DNA of 64,000 nt. Source: Solenopsis invicta (lineage: Eukaryota > Arthropoda > Insecta > Hymenoptera > Formicidae). Below are positions 23,446 through 35,178 of this stretch, in pieces. The stretch covers positions 14,116,270-14,180,269 of the forward strand of contig NC_052669.1 in assembly GCF_016802725.1 (NCBI RefSeq), given 5' to 3'. A program made the position numbers and the translations under genes. Position 1 is the first letter of the stretch, and every line of letters starts with the position of its first letter. Under the pieces are notes generated by a model. That model did not search any database and was not told the origin of the DNA. It saw only the letters and a list, made by a program, of their open reading frames with translations.

Positions 23446-24110
23446 TGCTTGATTTTTTTAACACGTGGTATTGATCTGTACAAGAATTGGAAATTCAAAG
23501 ATTGTTAAAGTAGAAGGGTAAGTTGTGTGTAGAATCTATTAATCTATTCAAACCTCTATAACTGCTTTGTCGACTTAAACAATAAGTTTATTGTAATAAA
23601 TGTATTACAGTAGTCGTGCGTATTTTCATTTCTATTAAAAGGTATATGTATTTATAATGAATAATGATATTATAAAATATTTGATATTAAAAGACTACAT
23701 ATATATTTTCGATGCTACAAAAATTACAGATTTTTTATTTTTGTCCTTATTTTTATTGTTTTATATTTAGAAACTTACTCTAATAAGAATACAAGCTATT
23801 TTCTTTTTTACTTGATAAATGTCATCTTTTATAGAAATTAACTTAAATTAATTTCATCAGAATCATTAATTCTAGTATCATTTGGTAAAGCTACACTTAT
23901 CTATTTTATCTTTATTTATATTAGAATCAAATCAAACTCAAATATATATTGAATTTGAAGTACAAGAATTTCTAAGTTATGATAAAAATAAATATAAGTT
24001 ACCATTATTAGAAGTTAAATATGTTTTATGTTCACAAATTGCATTAGTAAAATGTACTTGACTTTTTAAAGTATATGTGATATATGTGTTTACTTTTATC
24101 AGTTTTAATT
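23446..24110. other. Non-coding 5' region of the right-arm gene of element B
   Basis: AT-rich. A short stretch at about 23840-23890 resembles part of the transposase N-terminal coding region (around 21665-21710), in the same orientation, and may be a remnant. No gene supported. Confidence 0.35.
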
Positions 24111-27100
24111 ATGGAGCAATACGCTGTAATAGAATTTAATGATGGAGTGCAAATGATATCATCCTCTTGGATAACCGAAGATAAAAAACATGCATATTGG
24201 CCGACTTTCTCCAATAATGAAAAGTTTAGAAAGGCAGTAAAAAAATGTGTTTCAAAAATGGATGATTGGCCACAGCATGAAATAAAAAAATTCTGGACAA
24301 CTACGAGTAGGTATAAGAATCTACTTGTAGAATAGTACATAATTACATTGATAATAATCGTTTACATAAACTACAATGTTTTACTTCTATCTGTTCTTTG
24401 ATAATCGTCAAAATAAAAATATTAATAAAGTATGTATCTGTTATATGACTTCTAGAAATTTTGTAGAAACATTAATTAATGATACTTTTTGGCTAAATTA
24501 TAATTAACAAATATTTTTTATATACAAATTAAAATATTTTTTGTTGTTTTAATATTATTTTCTAGTAATAATACTATTTACCGTATTTTCTTTTATTCAG
24601 ATACATATGATAAAGGAATGAAAATTTAAAAAAAAATTGAATATATATCAGATATTAATTCTCAAAGTGAGGATAATGAAATTTCCAAAAAAAGTAGAAA
24701 GAACAGAGCGAAAACTGTCAAAAGTAGCGAAGAAAGCTTCTCCGAAGAAGAAAAAAGAGTTCACGTACCCGCTTATCCAAAAATTCCACAAAAAAGCATT
24801 CCTATTACTACATCTGAAAATGTACTTGAAAAATCATGTAAAACGTCATCATGTAAAAGTAAGTGAAGATATTCACGATTGTATTCGTAATCTTTCCTTG
24901 AGAAATCAAGATTCCTCGTCTCTGTCCGGTTTTTGTCTCGCGTATTGCAAAATGTAGTACGCGAGACAAAAACAGATAAGAATAAGGAATCCTTAATTAT
25001 TTCTTAAAGATGGACTAAGAATATGGGACTAAGAATACGAGGTGTGTTCAAAAAGTATCGCGAATTTTGTGTTTTTTCAAAAATTATTTATTTATTCATG
25101 AATATCTATTGTCCCCTTCAAAGTAATCCCCATGAGATATTATACACTTGTGCCAACGGTTTTTCCAATCTTCGAAGCACTTCAAAAAATCATTTTTTTT
25201 TTATCTTGTTCAGCTCCTCCTTCGATGCCGTCTTTATCGCGTCAAGCGTAGCGTAACGTCGTCCTTTCATGGGCCTCTTCAGTTTACGGAACAAGAAAAA
25301 GTCACAGGGGGCCAGATCTGGGGAATACGGTGGTTGCGGCATCATTAGTGTGTTGTTTTTGGCCAAAAAGTCGCGCACAAGCAACGATGTGTGAGCAGGG
25401 GCGTTTGGTACGAATTTCGCGGCGACCCGTCTCATGCCCAAATCATTGATAAAAATCGAATGGCACGAGCCAATCGATATGTTTAGGTCCTCAGCAACTT
25501 CTCTAACGGTGATTCGACGATTGGCCAATACCATTTTCTCCACTTCATTAATTTTTTCGTCTGTTGTTGAAGTGCTCGGGCGTCCGGCACGCTCTTCGTC
25601 GTTCACATCTTCTCGGCCTTCTGAGAACATTTTGTACCACCGATAAACGTTGCTTCGGTCCAAGGTAGCTTCTCCGTATGCCACAGTCAACATTCGGAAT
25701 GCATCCGCGCACTTAATTTCGTTTTTCACACAAAATTTGATACAGGTTCTTTGATCCATTTTTTTGAATAGGTAAAAATCGAAGACGATCCAAAACACGT
25801 GCAAGCAAAGCAGCTGTCAACAATTAAGTGAACATTCAAAATGGCCGAGCTTGTCGGCATAAGTGAGAGACATGAGTACCAACATAACGCCACAAAAAGA
25901 TCGAAATTCGAATATACGTAACCCGCGAAAATTCAAAATTCGCGATACTTTTTGAACACACCTCGTATTATACATGTGTATTGGTTCGCAATGCAATTTT
26001 CATAAGATTCATAATGCAGCAATTTTTTCTTTCAATTAGGCAAACCCGTATTAAAACTGTCGGAAACGATAAATGAAACGATAAATAAATCCAAAAATCC
26101 TTATATAGAAGAAGCTAGTTCTTCAAAAATTAATACAGGTAAGAAATTTATACACGTGCACACACACACATGCGCACTTATGCACACACCACACACACAC
26201 ACACACATATTTCATATTACAATAATACTAAATTACGTCTGAATTAAAGTCATATAATTTGAACATTTTATATTTTTATTCATAGGATATGATTTTGATC
26301 ATATCACAGATGACGGAGAAAAAGATGTATTCGAATTTGAACATTTTAAAACTCATACTGTTAACACATGTAAGTACTAATCATATTGCTTTGTAATAGA
26401 CGATGTTCCAAAATTTACGAATCAAAATAGTATAGCAAGAAAGTTTTTGAAAAATAAAGTGAAACAGTTATTTAGAAATTTTTAATTCAAACAGTAGTTT
26501 GAAGATGTAAAGGCTTAAAGTCGGTCAATCAGATTAGATGATTTAGATGGTCACCTGTCATACGATCATTGGTACACGCGCAATTCATGGATATGCATAC
26601 CATCTAAGCGCAGTTTGTTACTGGCTAGTCTTAAACCTTTATATCTCAAAAATTACCGCATAAAATAAAAATTTGCAAATTACAATTTTATTTATCTTTT
26701 CGACAACTTGCTATATTTGAAATCATGAATTTCAGAACAATTTGTATATTTATATTTTATAAAGAACTTTAATTTTATAAAATCTTTCAGCTTCGTCAGA
26801 TGTACAAAAATTTATTGTACGAAAACTATTAGATATAGATTTCAAAATTTCGAGAATATTTCACCAACAAAATATTGCAACAACATTAAATGATATACAA
26901 AACCAGATAAAAATTTTTACCGTAAAAGATGAATCAGAAAAACAATTTTCGGAAGTTGATTACACGGAATTTTTTCCGTTAAAAACTGTGGAACGCTTAG
27001 AGAAAATGGACAAATTAATAGTGGAGAACAAAATCAATCGTAAAGCGTTGGTATGTATTTAAAAAAAATAATTTTTTTAAACTAATAACATACAAAAAGA

Positions 27101-27898
27101 TTTAATCTCATTTATATTCTTTATAGATTACTCAACTATCACAAATAGGAGGAACAGACATCAAATCCCTTACATTTAATATATTGCGAAGAACTTTAAG
27201 TGATCCAGTTGCAAGCTTATTTAGTTACGTTGGTGGGAAAAAAAAACGTTCCTTCTTTGATTTGCATTTAAGAAGTATTATATTTGGTAAGTTAAACCAA
27301 TATTTACTTAAACTAATACAATAAGATTCGTATTCAGTAATCTTAACTGTTCATTAGACATAAAACAAGGATAGAATGATAAAAAAGTGTGCAAACATTT
27401 TTATAAGCGCGTTTTCAATAGGGATCAAATAGTTATATATGGTATTTTTTATTATATATGTTAGAAAGAGATAGACAATAACTACATCATATTATTTTTA
27501 TAAAATAATAATGTACTTATTGTTTATATGTTCAATATATATAAAATACCTTACATAACTATAAATATATGTTACTTTTAAATATTATTGTATATTAACG
27601 TGTTATAGGTGCTGTACGAATTTATTTCCCCGACGCAACTGAACAAATTATTTCAGTGCCTGTTAAGTCTTGGTTAAGACATGCATCAGAACGTAACGAA
27701 AGAAAGTAAGTTCCTTTTTTCATTTCTACGTGAATAAAACGTTATGTAAAGTATTATTTAAAAATGTATAAAAATATATAATAATGTCATTGTTGTGAAA
27801 TTTTAATTAGTATAAATTCTTTTAGTGTGAATAAAATGAAAAATGTGGAACATGTTTCGGAACAAGATGACCAAGATGACGCTAGTTTATCGGATTAA
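24111..27898 (+). CDS. DUF4806-type protein gene of element B, about eight exons
   Basis: Starts MEQYAVIEFNDG at 24111. The N-terminal region has the pattern Y-A-V-I-x-F...SSSWI...YWP...W, shared with A and C. Exons: 24111-about 24310, about 24602-24858, 26041-about 26130, about 26286-26370, 26791-27051, about 27127-27285, about 27609-27706 and 27827-27898, with GT/AG borders and consistent frames. The second exon is acidic/Ser-rich. The domain at about 27127-27706 includes LSQIGGTDIKSLTF, SDPVASLFSYVGGKKKRSFF, LHLRSIIFGAVRIYF and VKSWLRHASERNERK, matching DUF4806. One in-frame TAA in the second exon near 24630 needs another splice choice or marks damage. A mariner sits harmlessly in the intron before 26041. 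Function is unknown; constant partnership with the transposase suggests a role in transposition. Confidence 0.65.
25038..25965 (-). mobile_element. Mariner element 3, 928 bp, internally deleted
   Basis: Terminal inverted repeats CGAGGTGTGTTCAAAAAGTA (left) and its reverse (right end TACTTTTTGAACACACCTCG) lie between TA dinucleotides at 25036-25037 and 25966-25967. Complete mariners are about 1.3 kb, so about 350 bp are missing. Inserted in an intron of the DUF4806 gene of element B. Confidence 0.9.
25190..25759 (-). pseudogene. Mariner transposase with internal deletion
   Basis: Open frame from MDQRTCIKFCVKNEIK with both HTH segments (RSNVYRWYKMFSEGREDV and ITVREVAEDLNIS). It then jumps from AAKFVP directly to NAPAHTSLLVRDFLAKN and PPYSPDLAPCDFFLFRKLK. 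The GDE motif and the second catalytic Asp are lost; only the third remains. The fusion keeps the frame, so a DNA-binding protein without cutting activity could still be made. It is a different mariner family from elements 1 and 5. Confidence 0.85.
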
Positions 27899-27949
27899 GC
27901 CAAATATTCATGTTGTTTGATGTTATTTTTGATATATTCTATTCGATAT

Positions 27950-28456
27950 CTATTACGGGTCCCAGAAGCATCAGCCGGATTTAGACAAGATTATTTTAGA
28001 GCGAAGTTGGAAGAACAACCTCTCGAAGATCATCATCACGCTGGTAGCGTAGAAAAATAGCAAGTAGGTTCTTGGAGTAGCGCGAATTGATGACAGGCTG
28101 TATTCGACGGTCGGTTGTCATCCGACGCGATGCAATAAATATGAGGAATGCGACAATCCAGAGGAGTACCTGAAGTCGTTGTCGGACCTGTCGTTAAATA
28201 ACAAGGACAAGATCGTCGCGATCGGCGAGATGGACTTGGATTACGACAGGTTGAATTTCTGTCCTAAGGAGATCCAGAAGAAGTATTTCGAGCTGCAATT
28301 GTTGTGCTCGACGTTAGAGCTACCAATGTTCCTGCACTGCCAGCGACGACTTCGTTCGAATCCTAAGGAAGCACTAAAGCGAATTGACGCCTGTTGTTGT
28401 GCACTCCTTCGATGATAATCCTGAAGATGCGAATTTTATACTACAAGTAAGCTTGT
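27950..28456 (+). pseudogene. TatD-type deoxyribonuclease fragment, right copy
   Basis: Mirror copy of the left-arm fragment: IYYGSQKHQPDLD, VGCHPTRCNKYEECDNPEEY, LSLNNKDKIVAIGEMDLDY, KKYFELQLLCSTLELPMFLH. It then degenerates and ends near AAGCTTGTAT at about 28456, where similarity to the left arm also stops; the GINGCS and TDAPWC parts are absent. Position downstream of the DUF4806 stop codon is the same as in the left arm. Confidence 0.7.
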
Positions 28457-28479
28457 ATTTAAATAATAAAGATTAAGAT

Positions 28480-28934
28480 TGAGATACAATATGTGTATTT
28501 TTAAAAAATAATTTTAATGGCCTGTAATAATCGTCAAATATCCTAAAATAATCCTCGAACATCCTGAAGTAATCCTTAATTATCCTGAAATAATCCCGAA
28601 ATATCCTGAAATAATCCCGAAATATCCTGAAATAATCCCGAAATATCCTGAAATAATCCTCGTAAATCCTGAAATAATCCTGAAATAATCCTGAACGGTC
28701 CTGAAGTGTACATGAAATAGGTAGGTATGTCCCAATGATTACTTATGGACGTCCTGGGGACGCCTGATTGAAATGTCCACGGGATGTCTATGGGAAATTG
28801 TGAGGCGCAACTTAGATAGTCCTCGGGACGGCCTGTGGACGTCGTAGGATTATAACAGGTACTCCCTACGATATCTTGCTCAACGTAACAGGACGTCCTT
28901 AGGACGTCCCGTGGACGTCCTTGTGCTGATAGGG
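28480..28934. promoter_or_regulatory. Right subterminal repeat array of element B
   Basis: First a run of TCCTGAAATAATCC units of about 20 bp (28570-28700), then many GGACGTCC, GGGACG and GTGGACGTC words up to the terminus CTTGTGCTGATAGGG. The palindromic GGACGTCC is a plausible transposase binding site (inference). Confidence 0.5.
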
Positions 28935-29829
28935 AAGGTTCACACCTAATATATAATATAAATCTCACACAGCACAAATGACTGTCAACTAATAGTTGAC
29001 TTTTTGCCGACTTAAAGACAGCTATTAAAATCGACGTTTAGCTGACTATTTCTAGGTGATTTTTGTCGACTTCAAATTGTCGACTTAAAGTCGATTTCGA
29101 AAGTCAAAAGTTGACGCATAGTGCGCGTGCGACATCATGCGATCACCACGATTTCATCCTTTTGATTGCCTCTGTGTGCAGTGTGCCTCCTGCGTGCCAG
29201 TTTTTCAAGTGTGCAGTATTTATCAAGGTAATGTCCTCCTTTTTTAAATAATATAGCATAAAAATATTAACGAATATAAGAAATATTATACATATGTAAA
29301 TTTTATGTGTAATAACTTGTGATATATACAATTATGTTCAAGTAAGGTTAGAATTGTCCTTTTTCTTCTCAGTATTTTTGTTTCAGCTTGTGCAAAACAT
29401 AGAGGCGGTGCTTATATTCTGTTAGCCAATCAAAACATTCTGAAGCAATTATTTAATATATGTAATAGTGAAAGAGGCGCCGGCAAATTGAGAGCGAAGC
29501 ACATGACGGTACATGATGAAGGAAATTAACATGACCTTCTAATTTTTGATCGATTAATTTGAAAGACAATATAAACAAAGTGCCGTAATGGTCACTGCTG
29601 CATACTATAATATTTATTGTGTGATTTTATATATCTGTTTACTAAACTGCACGCTAAATTATACATTTTTCGATCATAGCTCCAAGTTGAATTAATAGTA
29701 ATATTACTTTATTAAATTGAAAATCAATTTACTAATTAATGATGCTAACTTGCATCAAAATGTAAAAACTCTTTCCCCTCCCCCCTAAAAAAAACTGTAA
29801 AAAAATTGTAAAAAGTAATACTTCAGCCA
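28935..29829. other. Unassigned region between element B and mariner 4
   Basis: Near 28980-29110 the words GTTGACTTT, GTCGACTT and AAAGTCGATTT recur in both orientations, reminiscent of a transposon end, but no matching terminus was found. The rest is AT-rich and I see no gene. Confidence 0.35.
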
Positions 29830-30093
29830 GGAGAAAATCTATTCGATTAGAATTGATGAAGGACTCTCAAAATTTCAAATAATTGAATCTCGTCAAGAGG
29901 GGAGTCTCATTAAGTTTCATACGAATTGAAACCGAGAGATATCGGACGACGATTTTGTATGTTCGAAATGTTGCTTGAATGGTACAAAAAGAACCCAGTA
30001 AACACAGTAATATAATAGCAATGTTGATGCAATAAACTTAAAGGTATCAAGCAATATAGTATGTAAAAGCAAACGAATTGCTTGGTTTGCTTT

Positions 30094-30800
30094 TGTTACA
30101 TCCAGCCTTAAGGAAAGGAAGGCAGGGAAGGATGCAACAAAAACTCTTTTATTCTCGTGACCGCACTAGTGGGATGTGCGGCACGAGCCGAACGCACTTT
30201 TGATGATTCCGAAATTATGCGTCAACGTGTAATGACACGCTTTAACGCCCTTTCAGAATCGTGCGATCGTTGGTCCTAATTTGAGTCAGAGAACTCAATC
30301 TCTATAACTCGGGATCGGACCGAGTGCAATCTTTTCGAGTCGGGAGGTTAGTGTGTGAGTACGAGATGGGTTGATGAAATAAAAATTTTTACATTGGAGC
30401 TTCTTCTTAACTAAAATTTAACATATATTCTGATACTTAAGTTTTACATACATAAAGGTTCAAAGAATTAGCAAATAAATACATAATCGGTTATTGTTAC
30501 TCAATAGAAAAAGAAACCAGTGTAACAAGGTGATCATTATCAACTCAAACAGGAGTACGTAATCAGTTAGTTTATTTAAAATATAAAAACGATTAGGTAA
30601 TGATTATTCTCAAGATTAAAATTTAAGTACAATGTTTAATATGAAATTAACATTATTTTTGAGGGTTGAAAACATTGAGATTTACAAGATGGAACATGAT
30701 TAATAATCAAGAATACAAATAATTAAGAATTAATGTTAGTGTAAATTACCTATTTTAATTGAAAAAAGCTAAACGGTGCATTTTGAATAATTGATCTAGA

Positions 30801-30850
<50 letters not shown>

Positions 30851-32322
30851 AATTAACATAGGTATTAATTTTTGAAAACTTAAGCCATACGCATTATTAT
30901 ATACACAGGAGGAGATGGAATTAATTAATTTCGGTTATGATAATCGTAATTATGCGTTGAGATTCATATTTTAACTATTGAATCAAATCAAAACCTAAGA
31001 TTTAGAATAGAAGTAAAACATTTACATAGAAATTCAAGAAATATTTAGAGAGAAAGTCGGGAATTGTCTAAAATGAGAATTGCTGTATTAATCCGAAATA
31101 AAAATAATAATATTGGGAACAAGGAGCTGGGACATGAACGGCTGTGATTGCTCATTAGCGGTTGATTCCTGGCGAGTTGAATGGAAAATTGAAGTAAAAC
31201 CGAAAAAGAGAAAAAAGAAAAAACTTACTTATTAGTTAGACAAGAAGAGAAAGGGAAGAACTATGGAAATCTGCGGGTTGAAAGGTGCTTGACGCAGCGC
31301 AGGCTGTCCGCTCTGGGGATGCTTCAATGGTGAGCTGCTCGGAGTCTTAATGTATGTGATTCTTAAGCACAGATTCTAAGTTCAAAACGATTTTGAAAAT
31401 AACGCGCACAGCTTTGATACTTGCAACACGTGGATGTGAGTGCGGACTTGAATGCGTGGATGTGAGTGCGAACTTGGAATTTTTTGAATGCCCAAGGCGT
31501 TCGAAATTGCGCATTTTATAGGGCTTAGGAAAAGGGTGTGGGGTTAGTTTAGTGGGTGAGATGAGGATTTGATTGGGTAAAGCCTTTTGAGCTTTTTCCC
31601 TTTCCTTGGAGATTCCTTGTTGTCAAAGTTTTGAGCTTATTCGTTGGGTAGTTTACCAACGCTCACTACCAATCATCTTCTCGGATGATCTCTCGTTGGC
31701 TAATTTTCCATCTTCTCCCGATTTTTCTTAACACTAAGAGGGGCGAGCAGTTGCATCACCCAATCGCTTAAGGGATTCGTTATCTTACGGTTCCTCTTCT
31801 TGGAACGTTCGGTCCCTATTTTTTATATCGCCGCGTCCGTTTATTTGGGACTCGCTTTCCATATGAATCATCTTTCCGTTCGTGATGAAACATAGGTTCG
31901 AGCAAACAAAACCGGGTTGTAAATTTTGATTTTATAGTTTCCGTCCGGCGTCGCGACTCAATCTTATCTCTGATTGTTGCCAGACTTTAATAGCGTTTAG
32001 ATTTTTTCTCTTTCGAGTCCAGGCTTTGTTCGTCCATATGAATTATTAAATAAGCATCGTTGCTAATTTTGTCGTCGCACAATTTCTCCTTTTTTTGCTT
32101 CTATTTATTGCTCCGGATGTAATATGTGGCCATTATATATATATATATTCCGAGAACAATGTTTGATTTTTTTTTCTTATAATAGCCGGGTGATAGTGTT
32201 ATTTGTAAAAGAGAAATCGTGGAGTTCCGGGTATAAGTATTGTAAATTTTACAGACAATCCCTTAGCATAATTTATATAATGGATGCGAAAAGGGAAATC
32301 GTGAAATCCTCCGGATGTAACA
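30094..32322. mobile_element. Solo LTR 2 (TG...CA insertion, 2229 bp)
   Basis: Ends TGTTACATCC and GGATGTAACA are inverted copies; CTTT flanks both sides (30090-30093, 32323-32326). Removing the insert gives GGTTTGCTTTTGCTTAG, which is exactly the sequence (reversed) of the related uninterrupted element E near 44250, so the empty site is known. No gag/pol. Contains a long (TA)n tract at about 30807-30848. LTR superfamily is not determined. Confidence 0.65.
30807..30848. repeat. (TA)n microsatellite
   Basis: Uninterrupted AT dinucleotide run of about 42 bases. Confidence 0.9.
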
Positions 32323-34309
32323 CTTTTGCTTAGAATTAATTTGAAAACTTTTCTGGGATTAAGATGTGCAAGAAGCAAATTAGGTTAATTGAGATTAATA
32401 AAATAGCATCATTGCAGCAATATAACAACACTAAAGCTTTACATAATAGCTACATTACATTAATGTAACAAAGTGACGAACTAGGTTATTGGTATATAAT
32501 TGCAATTTTGATGTTACATAATAGCAATGTTTTCTCTTAGTTACATGTTACGTTGATATAATATAACCATGATGTTCTATGAGTGGGAAATTATAACTAA
32601 CATAGACGTTACATGTAACGAACACGTTATATTGCGTGTTACTTTTAAATTCATTGCATCAGCATTGCTATTATATAGCAATGCTGATGCAATGTGTTTG
32701 CTGGGATAGCTGCGTTAGCACGCGATAAACAAAATTTACAAAATAATGGCCATAACTTCTACGAGCGGAGCTTTGAGTGCATTTAATTTGATTCCACAGC
32801 CAAATGCTTTCCAGCAATCGTTCTCTCTGATATTTTATAATCTCTCGATCTTCTAGATAAGCTAAATCCACCTTAGCAGTCATATTCAATGAGTATTCAA
32901 ATGGGGAATCCGAACGTATCACAAAATTCTGGATTGTCGTACTTCGGATAAGTCGAATATCAAAGGTGAATCGGGTGTCGCAAAATAGCGCTACTAAAAG
33001 CTATTCAAAATTTAAATATAATTTTAATGTAATAGTTATATCTGATGCAATATAAATACTATTTAACATTTTATTTAATAACAATGTAGATAAAATATAA
33101 AATCTGTTATATAAGTTTTGTTATGTTGCTGTTATTTCAATATTACAAGAAAATAACAAAAAAATGTAACAGTTGCATAAAATAGTTATATTGTACCCCA
33201 ATAACATTTTAAATTGCCTTTACAGGATTGTGAAATAACACCTGTTACCTTACATGTTATTCCAATGCAATGATGCAGCTATGTTCTGTGTTTGCTGGGA
33301 AGTTTTTTTGCATCGAATTATTCTGCATCGGAAACGAAAAATAGATTTACTACGACAATCTGAAACGCAAAAAATCGTATGTAAAGACCAGCCAACCGGG
33401 AACATCAACGCCGAAGCCGAATATCCATAGTGCCAAGGTAAATGCTTTGTATTTGGTGGGATCAGAAGGGTGTGATCCACTATAAGCTGCTAAAACCTGG
33501 TTAAACCATCACGGGAGACTTCTACAAACAATTGATCCGTTTAAAGCAAGTTATAGCCAAAAAACGACCAGAATGCGAACAGACACAAATTCATAATCTT
33601 TCAACATGACAACGCTCGGCCTAATGTTGCTGTTCCGATTAAAAATTATTTGGAAAATAGCGGATGGAAAGTTTTGACTCACCCGCCTTATAGCCCAGAC
33701 CTTGTCCCTTCCGACTACCATTTGTTTTAATCGATGCAGAACGCTTTGACTAGAATACGCTTCACTTCAGAACAGGGTATCAAAAATCGGCTCGATTTAT
33801 TATTAGCTTCAAAAGATGAACCCCAGCAAACACAGAAAATAACAGTTATATAACTTGTGCGTTTCACGTTATATAACAAATTTTTACATTCTAGCAATGT
33901 TACAGTTATGTAAAATTGAATTGTTGATATTACAACATCATAATTTATAACAGTCATATAACGACCGTTTATTAGGTTTATATAACAAACATTTTCTTTC
34001 AGTAATATAATTGTTATAAAACTGAATTATTAATACTACTCTTGCTATATATTTTTTAAAACGATATATTCATGCGGCTATCAGTTCTTCGATTTTAGGT
34101 TTTTAATATTTTTTACAATTTTATAATTTTTTAGTTTAAATTCTGCTTTTTTTGTAAATAAAATAAAAGATAGACCAAGACGATTATATAAACAAGATCT
34201 TTTGGTGCTAAAATAATATTTCATGCGATTTTTACACATATCTTCCAATTCATTCGAATTGTGCGCCATTACTTTTAGTTTCAAACACAGCTTTTGAAAA
34301 TGAACTAGA

Positions 34310-35178
34310 ACAGTATATTAATCATATAATTATTTTATAAATAGATCAATTTCAATTATATGTATATATATGCAAACTAGCATTTGCAAACTCCCTTAAC
34401 TCCGAAAAATTTCTTGCAAAATATATTACTTTGATCAGAGTATCAATTGTTGTAATTTTCAAATTTTTAATTATTCTCTACAAAAATATTTATTTCACAA
34501 ATATAATAAGGTTATATAATCCTTTTATATTATCTGTATAATAAATTATATTCTAATTATACAACATATCGGAATCAATCTTGGTATTTGTGGATTGGCC
34601 GAAGATCACGTGATCTTCGTCAAGCTCGTGACGACTCGCGTTAGCTTGCAACGCTGGATGCGCTGGACACGATCACGCAACGCACGGACTATCGGCATAA
34701 CCTACAAAAAGAATTTTTGTAAGAAGCAATTAATTATCTAGCTTACAAGTATATTTTTGTCGAGGATTAATCATAATGCCTTCGATTATTCATTGCAGGG
34801 ATTATTCATTGCACGTGTACCAATGATATATTGGATTGAACTAACAATAAGAAACGTGTACATACGCATTCTCCGTAGAATCGAAGTAATCGGAATTACA
34901 GCTCAGATAAATAGAAATTAATTATCCTAATTATCTTTTAAATATAAGGATCTGCTTTCGATTCCGCACAGACTGAACATAAATTATTTTAACACAGGAA
35001 AGTAAGGTAAACTTAGACCTAACCTCCAATAGCAATTATAGTTTTAAATTCGGGCAATACGTTAGCATTGCTCGAAAAGTTCATTTTTCGATGCTCATTG
35101 CATGCTTGCAGTGTGTTTGTTTTTTAATTCTCTTGTTCTTTTATTTTATTCTATTTTATTCACATTTTATTTATCAAT
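34310..35178. promoter_or_regulatory. 5' region of element C upstream of the transposase
   Basis: AT-rich except for a GC-richer island at about 34570-34710 containing the palindrome GAAGATCACGTGATCTTC. The start codon follows at 35179. Promoter role is inferred from position only. Confidence 0.35.

Larger units (their letters stand above)
15972..28934. mobile_element. Large two-gene DNA transposon 'B', 12.96 kb, palindromic
   Basis: Left end CCCTAATAGCACAAG and right end CTTGTGCTGATAGGG are inverted repeats, flanked by AA on both sides (15970-15971, 28935-28936). Contents left to right: terminal region, TatD fragment and partial DUF4806 copy (both minus), intact transposase (minus), an inverted-repeat centre (22320-23445), complete DUF4806 gene and second TatD fragment (both plus), terminal region. 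Segments 17262-19810 and 24688-28456 are inverted copies of each other. A deleted mariner sits at 25038-25965. The arrangement suggests an inverted dimer in which one half kept the transposase and the other kept the second gene. Confidence 0.75.
29994..33299. mobile_element. Non-autonomous element 'D' of the CCCAGCA family, composite
   Basis: Left end CCCAGTAAACACAG and right end CTGTGTTTGCTGGG are flanked by AA (29992-29993, 33300-33301) inside mariner 4, whose frame resumes after removal. A further terminus GTGTTTGCTGGG at 32694-32705 shows that a second related end lies inside, so D is two fused or nested copies. Parts 29994-30093 plus 32327-32705 together resemble element E in reverse. 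The stretch 32706-33000 is of unknown origin. No transposase is encoded. A solo LTR sits at 30094-32322. Confidence 0.7.

Noticed and set aside
28570..28700. Short repeats of about 20 bp considered as a CRISPR-like array
   Set aside because: Units are contiguous with no unique spacers and lie in the subterminal region of a DNA transposon.
32671..32922. Minus-strand open frame of 83 codons in element D
   Set aside because: Runs across a transposon terminus, and I could not place it in any family; left as unknown sequence rather than a gene.
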